Positions 42,652 to 52,215 of a stretch of DNA of 64,000 bases are shown here, one piece after another; position 1 is the stretch's first letter; each line of letters starts with the position of its first letter. A model generated the notes under the pieces. That model was not told where the DNA came from. It did no database searches and was given only the letters and a program-made list of their open reading frames with translations. The translations under genes were made by a program, and so were the position numbers. The stretch spans positions 206,463-270,462 of the forward strand of contig NZ_JARGEM010000006.1 in assembly GCF_029211225.1 (NCBI RefSeq), read 5' to 3'. Origin of the DNA: Antiquaquibacter metalliresistens (GTDB taxonomy: Bacteria; Actinomycetota; Actinomycetes; Actinomycetales; Microbacteriaceae).

Positions 42652-43628
42652 CGTCGCGCCGCCGATCGGGACCGTTCCGCGCCGGCGACCGCGTGCAACT
42701 GACCGGGCCGAAGGGCCGTCTCAACACCATCACCCTCGAGGTCGGCGGCGAGTTCCACACGCACCGCGGCGTGCTCGGCCACGATGAGATCATCGGTCGG
42801 CCGGATGCCTCGGTCGTCGTCTCGAGCAACGGCATCGAGTACCTCGCCATGCGACCGCTGCTCACGGACTTCGTGATGTCGATGCCGCGCGGTGCCGCCA
42901 TCATCTACCCGAAGGATGCCGCGCAGATCCTCGGCCAGGCCGACATCTTTCCCGGCGCCACCGTCGTCGAGGCCGGGGTCGGCTCCGGGGCGCTCTCGCT
43001 CTGGCTACTGCGGGCCCTCGGCGCCGACGGCCGCCTGATCAGCTTCGAGCGCCGCGCGGAGTTCGCCGACGTCGCCCGTGCCAACGTCACGGCGTTCCTC
43101 GGCGAGGTGCCGCCGAACTGGTCGGTGATCGTGGGCGACCTGCAGGAGGCGCTGCCGGCATCCGTCGAACCGGGCTCCGTCGACCGAGTCGTGCTCGACA
43201 TGCTCGCCCCCTGGGAGTGTCTCGATGTCGTGGCCGGTGCGCTCGCGCCCGGGGGCGTGCTGCTGTGCTACATCGCGACGGTCACCCAGCTGTCGCGCGT
43301 GGCCGAGGCGATTCGCGCAACGGGGCAGTTCACCGAACCCGAGCCGACCGAGACGCTCATCCGCGGCTGGCACGTGGAGGGACTGGCCGTGCGACCCGAT
43401 CACCGCATGGTGGGGCACACCGGGTTCCTCATGACCGCTCGCCGGCTCGCGCCGGGGACCGTGCTGCCCCCGTTGAAGCGTCGGGCCTCGAAGTCCGACT
43501 ACAGCGACGAGGACGTCGAACTGTGGACGCCGGGCGCGCTCGGTGAGCGCACCTCCAGCGACAAGCGGCTGCGGCGCACGGTGCGCGACGCCCGAGCCGC
43601 TGCGGATGCCGCCTCCGACGACCGGTAG
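42648..43628 (+). CDS. trmI: tRNA (adenine-58-N1)-methyltransferase
   Basis: A 326-residue enzyme that methylates N1 of A58 in tRNA. An N-terminal beta domain (GPFRAGDRVQLTGPKGR) precedes a Rossmann SAM-binding domain: motif I is VVEAGVGSGALS near residue 105, and the acidic loop is ISFERRAEF. VVLDMLAPWECLD near 184 resembles the catalytic motif of TrmI. The ATG overlaps the HAD stop by 4 bases. In several actinobacteria the Pup-proteasome genes follow trmI; here a FKBP lipoprotein gene follows instead. Confidence 0.9.
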   Translation: MTSRRRSGPFRAGDRVQLTGPKGRLNTITLEVGGEFHTHRGVLGHDEIIGRPDASVVVSSNGIEYLAMRPLLTDFVMSMPRGAAIIYPKDAAQILGQADIFPGATVVEAGVGSGALSLWLLRALGADGRLISFERRAEFADVARANVTAFLGEVPPNWSVIVGDLQEALPASVEPGSVDRVVLDMLAPWECLDVVAGALAPGGVLLCYIATVTQLSRVAEAIRATGQFTEPEPTETLIRGWHVEGLAVRPDHRMVGHTGFLMTARRLAPGTVLPPLKRRASKSDYSDEDVELWTPGALGERTSSDKRLRRTVRDARAAADAASDDR

Positions 43629-43669
43629 AGTGATCCGGTAATTCACCGGCTCCCTCAGGAAGAGTGTTC

Positions 43670-44617
43670 GTGCGCAAGCTCGCCAGCATCGCCGTGACCG
43701 CAGGACTGCTGGTCACCCTTTCCGCCTGCTCCGCCGCCCCGGGCGTGTTCGCCGGGTGCGCCTCGACCGGCAACGCCGCCCTGGTCAGTGCGGATGCCGC
43801 ATTCGGCAAAGACCCGCAGGCCGCCTTCCCGACCCCGCTCGTGGCGACCGACCCGGAGCTCGCGGTGCTCGAGCCCGGCGACGGCGACCGCATCGACGAC
43901 GGCGCCGCGGTCGATCTTCTGATCAGCATCTACGACGGCGAGACGGGCGATGCCCTGCAGTCGCAGAGCGGCCCGCTCACCGCCGTGAGCGTGCGCACCT
44001 TCGTGGATGGCCGGTTCCCGTTCGCCGCCGCGCTCCAGTGCGCCAATGTCGGCGCCCGCGTGGTGACCACCGGCACGCAGACAGAGCTCTTCGGTCCCGA
44101 TGGCCTGGGACTGCCGGACGACCCCACGATCGTGGTCGTCACCGACGTCGAGGCGAGCTATCTCGGTCGCGCCAACGGCGTCGACCAGCTGCCTCAGGCG
44201 GGCTTCCCGTCGATCGTGCTGGCTCCGGACGGTCGCCCCGGCTTCACCTTCTCGTCGAAGACGCCGCCGACCGAGCTCATGATCGCGACGCTCAAGGCCG
44301 GCAATGGAGCCGTGGTCGAGGAGGGCGATTCGGTCGTCGTCAACTACGCGGGCATCCTGTGGGGTGAGAAGACCACCTTCGACTCCTCCTGGGACGGCGG
44401 CGCTCCGGCCACCCTCGTGGCCGCCGACTTCACCACCACGGACGATCAGTCCGGCGTGGTTCCGGGCTTCGCGAAGGCGCTCATCGGCCAGAAGGTCGGT
44501 TCCCAGGTGCTCGTGGTCATTCCGCCGGAGTTCGGTTACCCTGCAGGAAGCGCTCCCGCGAGCATCGGGGAAGACGCCACCTTGGTGTTCGTGATCGATG
44601 TGCTGGGCATCCAGTAA
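43670..44617 (+). CDS. FKBP-type prolyl isomerase lipoprotein
   Basis: A 315-residue exported peptidyl-prolyl isomerase. A short signal peptide ends with the lipobox LSAC, so Cys20 should be lipidated. The C-terminal 105 residues form a FKBP domain (VVVNYAGILWGEKTTFDSSW, VVPGFAKALIGQKVGSQVLVVIPPEFGY). The middle may be a degenerate second FKBP domain. I start at the GTG at 43670, 7 bases after AGGAAG; a GTG 6 bases upstream is too close to that site. It lies between trmI and pafB. Confidence 0.88.
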   Translation: MRKLASIAVTAGLLVTLSACSAAPGVFAGCASTGNAALVSADAAFGKDPQAAFPTPLVATDPELAVLEPGDGDRIDDGAAVDLLISIYDGETGDALQSQSGPLTAVSVRTFVDGRFPFAAALQCANVGARVVTTGTQTELFGPDGLGLPDDPTIVVVTDVEASYLGRANGVDQLPQAGFPSIVLAPDGRPGFTFSSKTPPTELMIATLKAGNGAVVEEGDSVVVNYAGILWGEKTTFDSSWDGGAPATLVAADFTTTDDQSGVVPGFAKALIGQKVGSQVLVVIPPEFGYPAGSAPASIGEDATLVFVIDVLGIQ

Positions 44618-44689
44618 CACGTCGAGAGCAGCACACTTCATTCCACGACACGGCCGGGTGTCCTGACCTGAAACGTTAGGATTTTTCTC

Positions 44690-45685
44690 GTGCCAGCAGC
44701 AGGTTCGGCTCCCAGGATCCCCGTCGAGGAGAGGCTCTTCAGCCTCGTGCTCGCGCTGCTGGCGACGGATGCCGGACTCACCAAGGCCGAGATCCTCTCG
44801 ACGGTGCAGGGCTATCGGCAGCGCTACTCGCGCGCCGGCGACAACGCCAATCTGGAACGGCAGTTCGAGCGCGACAAAGACGACATCCGCGAGCTCGGCG
44901 TGCCGCTGGAGACCATCGAGAGCCCCGGGCAGGCCGGGAACAATCAGAACCTGCGCTACCGCATCCCGCGCGGCAGCTACGAGCTGCCGAGCGACATCCG
45001 CTTCTCGCCGGAGGAGACCACGCTGCTGAACCTGGCCGCGATGGTCTGGCGGGAGGGCTCGCTGTCGGGGGAGTCGCGACGGGCCGTGCTGAAACTGCGG
45101 TCGCTCGGCGTGGCTACCACCGAGCCGGTGCTCGGCTACGCCCCGAAGGTGCGCGTGCGAGAACCCGCGTTCGAGCCGCTCAACGCCGCGCTCGAGAAGC
45201 GGCTGCTGGTGCGCTTCTCGTACCTGAAGCCGGGGGACTCCGAGGCCCGGGTGCGCACGGTCGCGCCGCTCGCCCTCGTGCAGCACCAGGGGCGCTGGCA
45301 CCTCTACGCGCAGGAGCCCGCCTCGCAGTCGACCAAGACGTTCCTGCTGCGTCGCATCGTGAGTCCGGTGACGACCACGGCGGAGACGTTCCCCGCTCCG
45401 GAGGGCGATCCCGTCACGGAGGCGCTCGAAGGACTCGAGTCGGTGTGGAACCGGCACACCGCGATCGTGGAGGCGACCCCGGGCACGGATGCCGCATCCC
45501 GCCTGTCCAAGCGGCGCGGCACCGCCGTCGAGCCGTCCGGGGCCCTGCGCCTGCACTACTCGGACGCGAACATCTTCGCGGACGAGCTCGCGGGCTTCGG
45601 ACCCGAGGTGCTCGTGCTCTCGCCACCGGAACTGCGGGATGCCGTGCGCACGCGGCTGGAACGAACGGCGGCCGATCATGGCTGA
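44690..45685 (+). CDS. pafB: PafB, WYL-domain transcription activator subunit
   Basis: A 331-residue protein. A winged-helix domain at the N-terminus (EERLFSLVLALLATDAGLTKAEI) precedes a WYL domain near residues 165-215 (RFSYLKPGD, GRWHLYAQEPAS). In mycobacteria PafB and PafC together activate LexA-independent DNA-damage genes. The GTG start has TAGGAT (44677-44682) 7 bases upstream. The stop overlaps pafC by 8 bases, so the two subunits are made together. Confidence 0.92.
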   Translation: MPAAGSAPRIPVEERLFSLVLALLATDAGLTKAEILSTVQGYRQRYSRAGDNANLERQFERDKDDIRELGVPLETIESPGQAGNNQNLRYRIPRGSYELPSDIRFSPEETTLLNLAAMVWREGSLSGESRRAVLKLRSLGVATTEPVLGYAPKVRVREPAFEPLNAALEKRLLVRFSYLKPGDSEARVRTVAPLALVQHQGRWHLYAQEPASQSTKTFLLRRIVSPVTTTAETFPAPEGDPVTEALEGLESVWNRHTAIVEATPGTDAASRLSKRRGTAVEPSGALRLHYSDANIFADELAGFGPEVLVLSPPELRDAVRTRLERTAADHG

Positions 45686-46667
45686 GCGTCGCATCCCGAA
45701 GCCGCCCGCGCTGCGCGCGCAGGACAAGCTCGCCTTCCTGCTCTCGCTCGTGCCCTACCTGATGGACCACGACCGCGTGAAGGTGGCCGACGCCGCGGCC
45801 CACTTCGGCGTGCCGGAGGAGCAGATCCGCGAGGCGGTGCGCCTGATCGGCGTCTCCGGCATCCCCGGCGAGACCGCCATGTACCAGCACGGCGACCTGT
45901 TCGACATCGCCTGGGACTCCTTCGAGGACGAGGACGAGATCGTGCTCACCAACCTCGTCGCCATCGACGACTCGCCCCGGTTCTCGGCGCGGGAGGCCGC
46001 GGCGCTCATCGCCGGCCTGCAGTACCTGTCGGCGCTGCCCGAGAACGCCGACCGAGCGGCGATCGCGAGCCTGATGTCCAAGCTGTCGCGCGGTGCCTCG
46101 TCGGAGCCCGTGCCGTTCGCCGTCGAGGCGAGCGAGACGGATGAGACGCTCGCGCTGCTGCGCACCTCGGTCGAGCAGGGCGTGCAGATCGAGTTCGACT
46201 ACGTCAATTCCACGGGCAACGCCGAGCGCCGCCGGGTCGACCCGCTGCGAGTGGAGTCGATAGATGCCGACTGGTACGTGCGTGGATGGTGCCACCTGCG
46301 CGAGGCGGTGCGCACGTTCCGGCTCGACCGCATCTCGAATCCGGTGGTCACCACCGAGCCCATCACCCGCGGCCCCCGGGATGTGCGCCTGCCGGACGTG
46401 CTCTTCGAAGACACCCCGGACGACCTGCTCGTCACCATCGATGTCGCGACCGCCGCAGCGCCGCTATTGGCCGACTACGTGCCCGACGGCGCGACGACCC
46501 GGGAGAGCGAGGGCCGGATCCGCACCACCATCCGGGTCTCGCATTACCACGGCCTCAAACGCCTGATCGCGAGCATGCCCGGCGTCGCCACGGTGGTCGC
46601 ACCGCCGGAGGCGCGGGCCGTGATCGCCGACTGGGCGAGCGCCGGTGCCGCGAGGTACTCGCCGTGA
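45678..46667 (+). CDS. pafC: PafC, WYL-domain transcription activator subunit
   Basis: A 329-residue partner of PafB with the same layout: winged helix (KVADAAAHFGVPEEQIREAV) and WYL domain near residues 155-225 (IEFDYVNSTGNAERRRVDPL, DWYVRGWCHLREAVRTF). The WYL domain is thought to sense single-stranded nucleic acid. The ATG lies inside the end of pafB, and the stop overlaps the next gene as GTGA. The pair is kept even though no Pup-proteasome genes are in the window. Confidence 0.92.
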   Translation: MAERRIPKPPALRAQDKLAFLLSLVPYLMDHDRVKVADAAAHFGVPEEQIREAVRLIGVSGIPGETAMYQHGDLFDIAWDSFEDEDEIVLTNLVAIDDSPRFSAREAAALIAGLQYLSALPENADRAAIASLMSKLSRGASSEPVPFAVEASETDETLALLRTSVEQGVQIEFDYVNSTGNAERRRVDPLRVESIDADWYVRGWCHLREAVRTFRLDRISNPVVTTEPITRGPRDVRLPDVLFEDTPDDLLVTIDVATAAAPLLADYVPDGATTRESEGRIRTTIRVSHYHGLKRLIASMPGVATVVAPPEARAVIADWASAGAARYSP

Positions 46668-47038
46668 GCGAGCCCGTCGCGATCCAGTGGTGGGGCTGGG
46701 TACTGATCTGGGTGAGCCTCGTGCTGGCCCTGCTCGTGGTGCTCGCGGCCGGCGCCTGGCGACTCTTCCGCAAGGGCATGGGGGTGCTCGACGCCGTCGC
46801 CGAGCTCGCGGAGACCACCGCGGTGCTCGAGCTGGACGACTCGCCGCTGCCGAGACAGCAACGGGCGATGCTGGCCGATCTGCGCGACATCCATCGCCGC
46901 GAGGATGCCCGCCGCGCCCACCGCGCGGAGCGTCGCCGCCTGCGGCACGAACGCCGGATGGCGCGCGCACGCCGCATCACCCGGCTGGATGCGAGCCGGG
47001 TCCGCTGGCCGGACGCCTGGTACCGCAGGAACACGTAG
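46664..47038 (+). CDS. Small single-pass membrane protein
   Basis: A 124-residue protein of unknown function. Residues 10-33 form one transmembrane helix (VLIWVSLVLALLVVLAAGAW). The rest is cytosolic, with a long basic helical tail rich in Arg and Glu (DIHRREDARRAHRAERR). The GTG overlaps the pafC stop by 4 bases. Its place between pafC and tatA is conserved in related genera as far as I recall, which suggests a link with secretion or with PafBC, but nothing more can be said. Confidence 0.75.
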   Translation: MSEPVAIQWWGWVLIWVSLVLALLVVLAAGAWRLFRKGMGVLDAVAELAETTAVLELDDSPLPRQQRAMLADLRDIHRREDARRAHRAERRRLRHERRMARARRITRLDASRVRWPDAWYRRNT

Positions 47039-47070
47039 ACTGAATCGACCCCGAGAAGAAGGAGTGCGCC

Positions 47071-47319
47071 ATGTTCGGTAACGCATTCGGATGGCCGCAT
47101 CTGCTCATCATCCTCGCGGTCGTGCTCTTGCTGTTCGGAGCGCCGAAGCTCCCCGGTCTCGCCCGCAGCATCGGTCAGTCCATGCGCATCTTCCGCAGTG
47201 AAGTGAAGACCATGAAAGACGAGAACGGCAACGATGTTCCCGCCGCCGACGGCGACGGTGACGATTCGGCGGCGTCCGGCAGCACCACGAGCCCGACGAA
47301 GCCCAAGCCGAAGTCCTAG
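47071..47319 (+). CDS. tatA: Sec-independent translocase subunit TatA
   Basis: An 82-residue TatA-type pore subunit of the twin-arginine system that exports folded proteins. [21 protein letters not shown] at the N-terminus is the membrane helix with the FG hinge. An amphipathic helix follows ([18 protein letters not shown]), then an acidic low-complexity tail. AGAAGGAG precedes the ATG. Adjacent to tatC. Confidence 0.93.
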   Translation: MFGNAFGWPHLLIILAVVLLLFGAPKLPGLARSIGQSMRIFRSEVKTMKDENGNDVPAADGDGDDSAASGSTTSPTKPKPKS

Positions 47320-47324
47320 GCGCC

Positions 47325-48185
47325 ATGGCCACCCAGAGCGGGCGGTGGCGCGCCAAAGACAGTGAGCGGCGCATGTCGCTCGCTGAGCACCTCATCGAGC
47401 TGCGCAAACGGCTCGTGATCTCCGCCATCGCGATCGTCGCCGCCGCGGTGATCACCTTCATTGATTGGGGATGGGTCGCGAGCCTGTTCGGGCTGACGCT
47501 GCCGCTGGGCAGCCTCACCGACTTCGTCAAGAACGGCATGCAGGTGCCGATCGACCGCATCGCCGAACAGCACGCGGCATTGATCAGCTACACGACCGTC
47601 TCACAGGCCTTCGACCTGCACCTGCAGATCGGCCTGACGATCGCGATCCTGATCGCGAGCCCGATCTGGCTGTACCAGATCTTCGCCTTTCTGGTGCCGG
47701 GACTCACAAGCCGCGAGAAGCGCTACACCTTCGGGTTCTTCTTCACCGCGGTGCCGCTCTTCCTCGCCGGCGGCGTGGTCGGCTGGATTCTGTTCCCGCA
47801 CATGGTCGAACTGCTCGCGTCGTTCACCCCGCCGCAGGCTGCGACCTTCCTCGACGCGCGCTACTACTACGACTTCATCATCAAGCTCGTGCTGGCCGTC
47901 GGCGTCGGATTCGTGCTGCCGGTCTTCCTCGTGCTGCTGAACTTCGTCGGCGTGCTCACCGGCAAGGCGATCCTGAAGGGCTGGCGCGTAGCCGTGCTCG
48001 TGATCACGCTGTTCTGCGCCATCGCGACGCCCTCCGTGGACGTGGTCTCGATGTTCCTCCTGGCGATCCCGATGGTCGCGCTCTACTTCGCCGCGGTCGG
48101 GGTCGCGCTGATCCACGACCGGCTGGTCGCCCGGCGCCAGGCCGCGATCGACACCGACGCGGTCGTGCCGCTCCGCGAACTGTGA
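47325..48185 (+). CDS. tatC: Sec-independent translocase subunit TatC
   Basis: A 286-residue six-helix membrane protein that binds twin-arginine signal peptides. LAEHLIELRKRL near residue 19 is the conserved cytosolic start, and the loop FVPGLTSREKRYTF-like segment (residues 124-138, FLVPGLTSREKRYTF) is also conserved. It begins 5 bases after tatA. TatB is not seen here and is probably elsewhere. Its stop overlaps helY by 4 bases (GTGA). Confidence 0.93.
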   Translation: MATQSGRWRAKDSERRMSLAEHLIELRKRLVISAIAIVAAAVITFIDWGWVASLFGLTLPLGSLTDFVKNGMQVPIDRIAEQHAALISYTTVSQAFDLHLQIGLTIAILIASPIWLYQIFAFLVPGLTSREKRYTFGFFFTAVPLFLAGGVVGWILFPHMVELLASFTPPQAATFLDARYYYDFIIKLVLAVGVGFVLPVFLVLLNFVGVLTGKAILKGWRVAVLVITLFCAIATPSVDVVSMFLLAIPMVALYFAAVGVALIHDRLVARRQAAIDTDAVVPLREL

Positions 48186-50608
48186 GCGACCAGCTGAGCC
48201 CCGCGGAGCGGTTCGCGGCGTCGAAGCGTCGAAGCGGGCATCCCGTGCTCGAGGCGTTCCGGGCGGCGCAGCGCTTCGATCTCGACCCGTTCCAGATCGC
48301 CGCGTGCGAGGTGGTCGAGGACGGCAAGAGCGTGCTCGTCGCCGCACCCACGGGTGCCGGCAAGACGGTCGTCGCCGAGTTCGCGATCTACCGAGCCATG
48401 CAGCAGCACTCGGACAAGGTGTTCTACACCGCGCCGATGAAGGCGCTCAGCAACCAGAAGTTCAACGAACTCGTCGCCGAGTACGGCGCCGATCAGGTGG
48501 GCCTGCTCACCGGCGACACGAACATCAATTCGCACGCGCGCGTGGTGGTGATGACCACCGAGGTGCTGCGCAACATGCTCTACGCCGACTCCGACCTGCT
48601 GAAGAACCTGTCGTGCGTGGTGATGGACGAGGTGCACTTCCTGGCCGACCGGTTCCGCGGGGCCGTGTGGGAGGAGGTCATCATCCACCTCCCGCCGCAC
48701 GTGACGATGGTCTCGCTCAGCGCGACGGTCTCCAATGCGGAGGAGTTCGGCGACTGGCTGCAGGCGGTGCGGGGCGACACCGAGGTGATCGTCTCGGAGG
48801 AGCGTCCCGTGCCGCTCGACCAGCACATCCTGATGCGCACCAAGCTCATCGACCTCTTCGACTCCTCGGGGCTCGCCGCCACCCACAGGGTGAATCCCGA
48901 GCTGGTGCAGATGGCGCGCTACGGCGGGCGCACGCTCAGCTCGCGACAGATGAAGGACGTGGGCCGCTACCACTCGCGCGGTGGCCGTCCCGAGAATCAG
49001 CGGATGCTGCGTGGCGACGTCGTGAAGCTCCTGGACTCCAAGAACCTGCTGCCGGCGATCTTCTTCGTGTTCTCCCGCGCCGGTTGCGACCAGGCGGTGC
49101 AGCAGGTGCTGCGTTCGGGTGTGAAGCTCACCACGCAGCCGGAACGGGACGAGATCCGGGCCATCGTGGAGGAGCGCTGCCGCACGCTGCTCGACGAGGA
49201 CCTCGCCGTGCTGGGGTACTGGGACTGGCTCTCCGGGCTCGAGCGGGGCGTGGCATCCCACCACGCGGGCCTACTGCCCGCGTTCAAGGAGGTCGTCGAG
49301 GAGCTCTTCCAGAAAAAGCTGGTCAAGGTCGTGTTCGCGACCGAGACGCTCGCGCTCGGGATCAACATGCCGGCACGCACCGTGGTGCTCGAGAAGCTCG
49401 AGAAGTTCAACGGCGAGGCGCGGGTGCCGATCACGCCGGGGGAGTACACGCAGCTCACCGGCCGCGCCGGACGCCGGGGGATCGACGTGGAGGGGCACTC
49501 CGTGATCCAGTGGGTCGACGGGCTCGATCCGCAGGCGGTGGCATCCCTGGCCTCCCGCCGCACCTATCCGCTGAACTCGAGCTTCAAGCCGACGTACAAC
49601 ATGGCGGTCAACCTCATCGCGCAGTTCGGTCGGGAACGCACGCGCGAGATCCTCGAGTCGAGCTTCGCGCAGTTCCAGGCCGACCGGGCCGTGGTCGACC
49701 TCGCGCGCAAGGTTCGATCGCAGGAAGACTCGCTCGCCGGCTACCGAAAGTCGATGACGTGCCACCTCGGCGACTTCGTGGAGTACTCGACGATCCGTCG
49801 CGAGCTCACGGACCTCGAGCGCAAGGGCCTCTCGAACACGGCGAGCCGCGCCGAGCGCGACAAGCGGCAGCGGCAGCTGCAAGAGCTGCGCAGACGGATG
49901 AAGCAGCATCCCTGTCACGCCTGCCCCGAGCGCGAGCAGCACGCCCGCTGGGCCGAGCGCTACTGGAAGCTCAAGCGCGAGACCAACCAACTCTCGCAGC
50001 AGATCCGCAGCAGAACCGGTGCCGTCGCCAAGATCTTCGACCGGGTCACCGACGTGCTCGTCGAGCTGGGCTACGTCACGACGGGCGCGACCGACCTCGA
50101 GCTCACGGCGCCGGGCCGGATGCTGCGCCGCATCTACGGCGAGCGAGACCTGCTCGTCGCCGAGTCGCTGCGCCGCGGCTTCTGGGACGAGCTGGACGCG
50201 GCATCCCTCGCCGCCATGGCCACCACCCTGGTGTACGAGCCCCGCCGCGAGGAGGGGCAGCTCGGCGACCGTCACCTGCCACGCGGACGGTTCCGCGAGG
50301 CCTTCGACCGCACCGGCTCGCTCTGGTCGGACCTCGACGATCTCGAGCGCCGCAACAAACTCCCCGGGAGTCAGCCCCTGTCCACCGGCCTGGCGCTCGC
50401 GATGTATCGCTGGGCCAGTGGCACGTCGCTCGATGCGGTGCTGCGCGAGGCGGACATGGCGGCGGGAGACTTCGTGCGCTGGAGCAAGCAGACCATCGAC
50501 CTGCTGGACCAGCTCTCCGTGGTCGCGGACGGCGAGGTCGGTCGAACCGCCCGTCGAGCGCTCGATCAGATTCGGCGCGGCATCGTCGCGTACAGTTCTG
50601 TCGCGTGA
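48182..50608 (+). CDS. helY: HelY, Ski2-like superfamily II helicase
   Basis: An 808-residue RNA helicase of the Ski2/Mtr4 group. Walker A is APTGAGKT near residue 56, motif II is VMDEVHFL near 145, motif III is LSATVSN and motif VI is QLTGRAGRRG near 425. The C-terminal half has a winged helix, a ratchet-like region and CHACPEREQH, which may bind metal. HelY follows tatC in mycobacteria as well. The GTG start overlaps tatC, and the stop overlaps lnt, so the set forms a tightly packed operon. Confidence 0.92.
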   Translation: MSDQLSPAERFAASKRRSGHPVLEAFRAAQRFDLDPFQIAACEVVEDGKSVLVAAPTGAGKTVVAEFAIYRAMQQHSDKVFYTAPMKALSNQKFNELVAEYGADQVGLLTGDTNINSHARVVVMTTEVLRNMLYADSDLLKNLSCVVMDEVHFLADRFRGAVWEEVIIHLPPHVTMVSLSATVSNAEEFGDWLQAVRGDTEVIVSEERPVPLDQHILMRTKLIDLFDSSGLAATHRVNPELVQMARYGGRTLSSRQMKDVGRYHSRGGRPENQRMLRGDVVKLLDSKNLLPAIFFVFSRAGCDQAVQQVLRSGVKLTTQPERDEIRAIVEERCRTLLDEDLAVLGYWDWLSGLERGVASHHAGLLPAFKEVVEELFQKKLVKVVFATETLALGINMPARTVVLEKLEKFNGEARVPITPGEYTQLTGRAGRRGIDVEGHSVIQWVDGLDPQAVASLASRRTYPLNSSFKPTYNMAVNLIAQFGRERTREILESSFAQFQADRAVVDLARKVRSQEDSLAGYRKSMTCHLGDFVEYSTIRRELTDLERKGLSNTASRAERDKRQRQLQELRRRMKQHPCHACPEREQHARWAERYWKLKRETNQLSQQIRSRTGAVAKIFDRVTDVLVELGYVTTGATDLELTAPGRMLRRIYGERDLLVAESLRRGFWDELDAASLAAMATTLVYEPRREEGQLGDRHLPRGRFREAFDRTGSLWSDLDDLERRNKLPGSQPLSTGLALAMYRWASGTSLDAVLREADMAAGDFVRWSKQTIDLLDQLSVVADGEVGRTARRALDQIRRGIVAYSSVA

Positions 50609-52215
50609 GCGCGCATGCACCGGTGATCGAGCCGGCCCCGGAGGTGGTCGAGCCCGCTTCGATGGCCGCACCCACCTCGGTGATCGAGCCCCTCGAGACC
50701 CGCCCGATCCTGCCACTGGGGGCCGCGCTCATCGTGGCGCTCGCCTCCGGTCCCGTGCTCGATGCCGGCTTCCCTGACAAGGGCATCTGGCCGCTGACCT
50801 TCGTGGGGATCGGCCTGGTGCTGATCACCCTCATCGGCCGCACCGTCGCATCCGCGGCGCTCGTGGGTTTCACGGCCGGCGCGAGCTTCTATTTCACTCA
50901 CATTTTCTGGGCATCGCTCTTCCTCGGCCCCGTGCCCATGTCGGCGCTCTCGGTGCTCGAGTCGCTGTTCTTCGCGGCCGGGGCGGTGGCGATCGCACTG
51001 GCCTACCGCTGGCTCCCGCGCGCGTTTCCCACCCCGCTCGGGCGCCTCGGGCTGCTGCCGGTGGCGATCGCCGGCCTCTGGACGGCGCGGGAGGCCTGGG
51101 CGAGCGTGTGGCCGTACGGCGGCTTCGCGTGGGGCCGGGTCGCGCTGTCGCAATCCGAGTCGCCGCTCGCACCGCTGTTCGCGTGGCTCGGCATCTCGGG
51201 CGTCAGCTTCGTGATGGTGCTCCTGGTCGCGGCGACGATCGAGGCGATCCGTTTCGTCGGCGTCTCGGGGCTCACCCGCGCGCTCGCACCGGCCGCCCTC
51301 GCCTTCGTGCTGCTCGCCGCGCCGGCCTTCCCGGTGGCCACCGACGGCACATTGCGCGTCGCCGCGGTGCAGGGCAACGCGAAAGCCGGCTATTTCGATC
51401 AGCGCGAGCCCGGCGACCTGCTCCAGGCCCAAGTGGATGCCACGGCCCCGCTCTTCGGCCAGAAGGACATCGACGTGGTGCTCTGGCCCGAGGGCGCCAC
51501 CGACCGCAGTCCGCTCAGCGACCCCTACACCGCGAGTGTCTTCGACCTGATCACCGAGGAGTTCGATGCGCCGCTCGTGGGCTGGGCGGTCACTGAGCGT
51601 GATGGCAGGTTCTACAACACGGAGATCCTCTGGGAGCCGGGCAAGGGCGCGACCGACCTCTACGACAAGCGCCATCCGGTGCCGTTCGGCGAGTACGTGC
51701 CCGACCGGGCGTTCTGGGAGCCGTTCGCGCCCGACCTGATCGGACTCATCCAGCGCGAGTACACGCCGGGGAGTACCGACACGGTGTTCGAGATCGGCGA
51801 CGTGCTCGTCGGCATCAACATCTGCTTCGACATCGTCGACGACCAGGTGCTGCGGGAGTCCGTGCAGGAGGGCGCCCAACTGATCTTCGCCTCGACCAAC
51901 AACGCGGACTTCGGCATGACCGACGAGAGCGCCCAGCAGCTCGCCGTCGCCCGCATCCGCGCCATCGAGCTCGGCCGCAGCGTCGTGAACATCTCCACCG
52001 TGGGCATCAGCGCGGTCATCGCCCCGGACGGCTCGATCCAGAGTCGGCTCCCGTGGTTCGAGCCGGGCAGCATGGTGGAGGATGTCGCGTTGAGCGACAC
52101 GGTCACGCCCGCGATCCTCATCGGGCGGCAGCTCGAGTGGTTCGTCGCCGGCCTCGGTCTCGGCGCGCTGCTCGCGGGCGGGGCGTATGCCCTCGGACGG
52201 CGGCGGCGTGGCTGA
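50605..52215 (+). CDS. lnt: Apolipoprotein N-acyltransferase
   Basis: A 536-residue membrane enzyme that adds the third acyl chain to lipoproteins. About seven hydrophobic segments precede an extracytoplasmic nitrilase-like domain. The catalytic triad is visible: Glu in VLWPEGATD near residue 300, Lys in YDKRHPVPFGEY near 355 and Cys in GINICFDI near 411. A charged N-terminal extension of about 35 residues precedes the first helix. The GTG overlaps the helY stop. Confidence 0.92.
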   Translation: MSAHAPVIEPAPEVVEPASMAAPTSVIEPLETRPILPLGAALIVALASGPVLDAGFPDKGIWPLTFVGIGLVLITLIGRTVASAALVGFTAGASFYFTHIFWASLFLGPVPMSALSVLESLFFAAGAVAIALAYRWLPRAFPTPLGRLGLLPVAIAGLWTAREAWASVWPYGGFAWGRVALSQSESPLAPLFAWLGISGVSFVMVLLVAATIEAIRFVGVSGLTRALAPAALAFVLLAAPAFPVATDGTLRVAAVQGNAKAGYFDQREPGDLLQAQVDATAPLFGQKDIDVVLWPEGATDRSPLSDPYTASVFDLITEEFDAPLVGWAVTERDGRFYNTEILWEPGKGATDLYDKRHPVPFGEYVPDRAFWEPFAPDLIGLIQREYTPGSTDTVFEIGDVLVGINICFDIVDDQVLRESVQEGAQLIFASTNNADFGMTDESAQQLAVARIRAIELGRSVVNISTVGISAVIAPDGSIQSRLPWFEPGSMVEDVALSDTVTPAILIGRQLEWFVAGLGLGALLAGGAYALGRRRRG

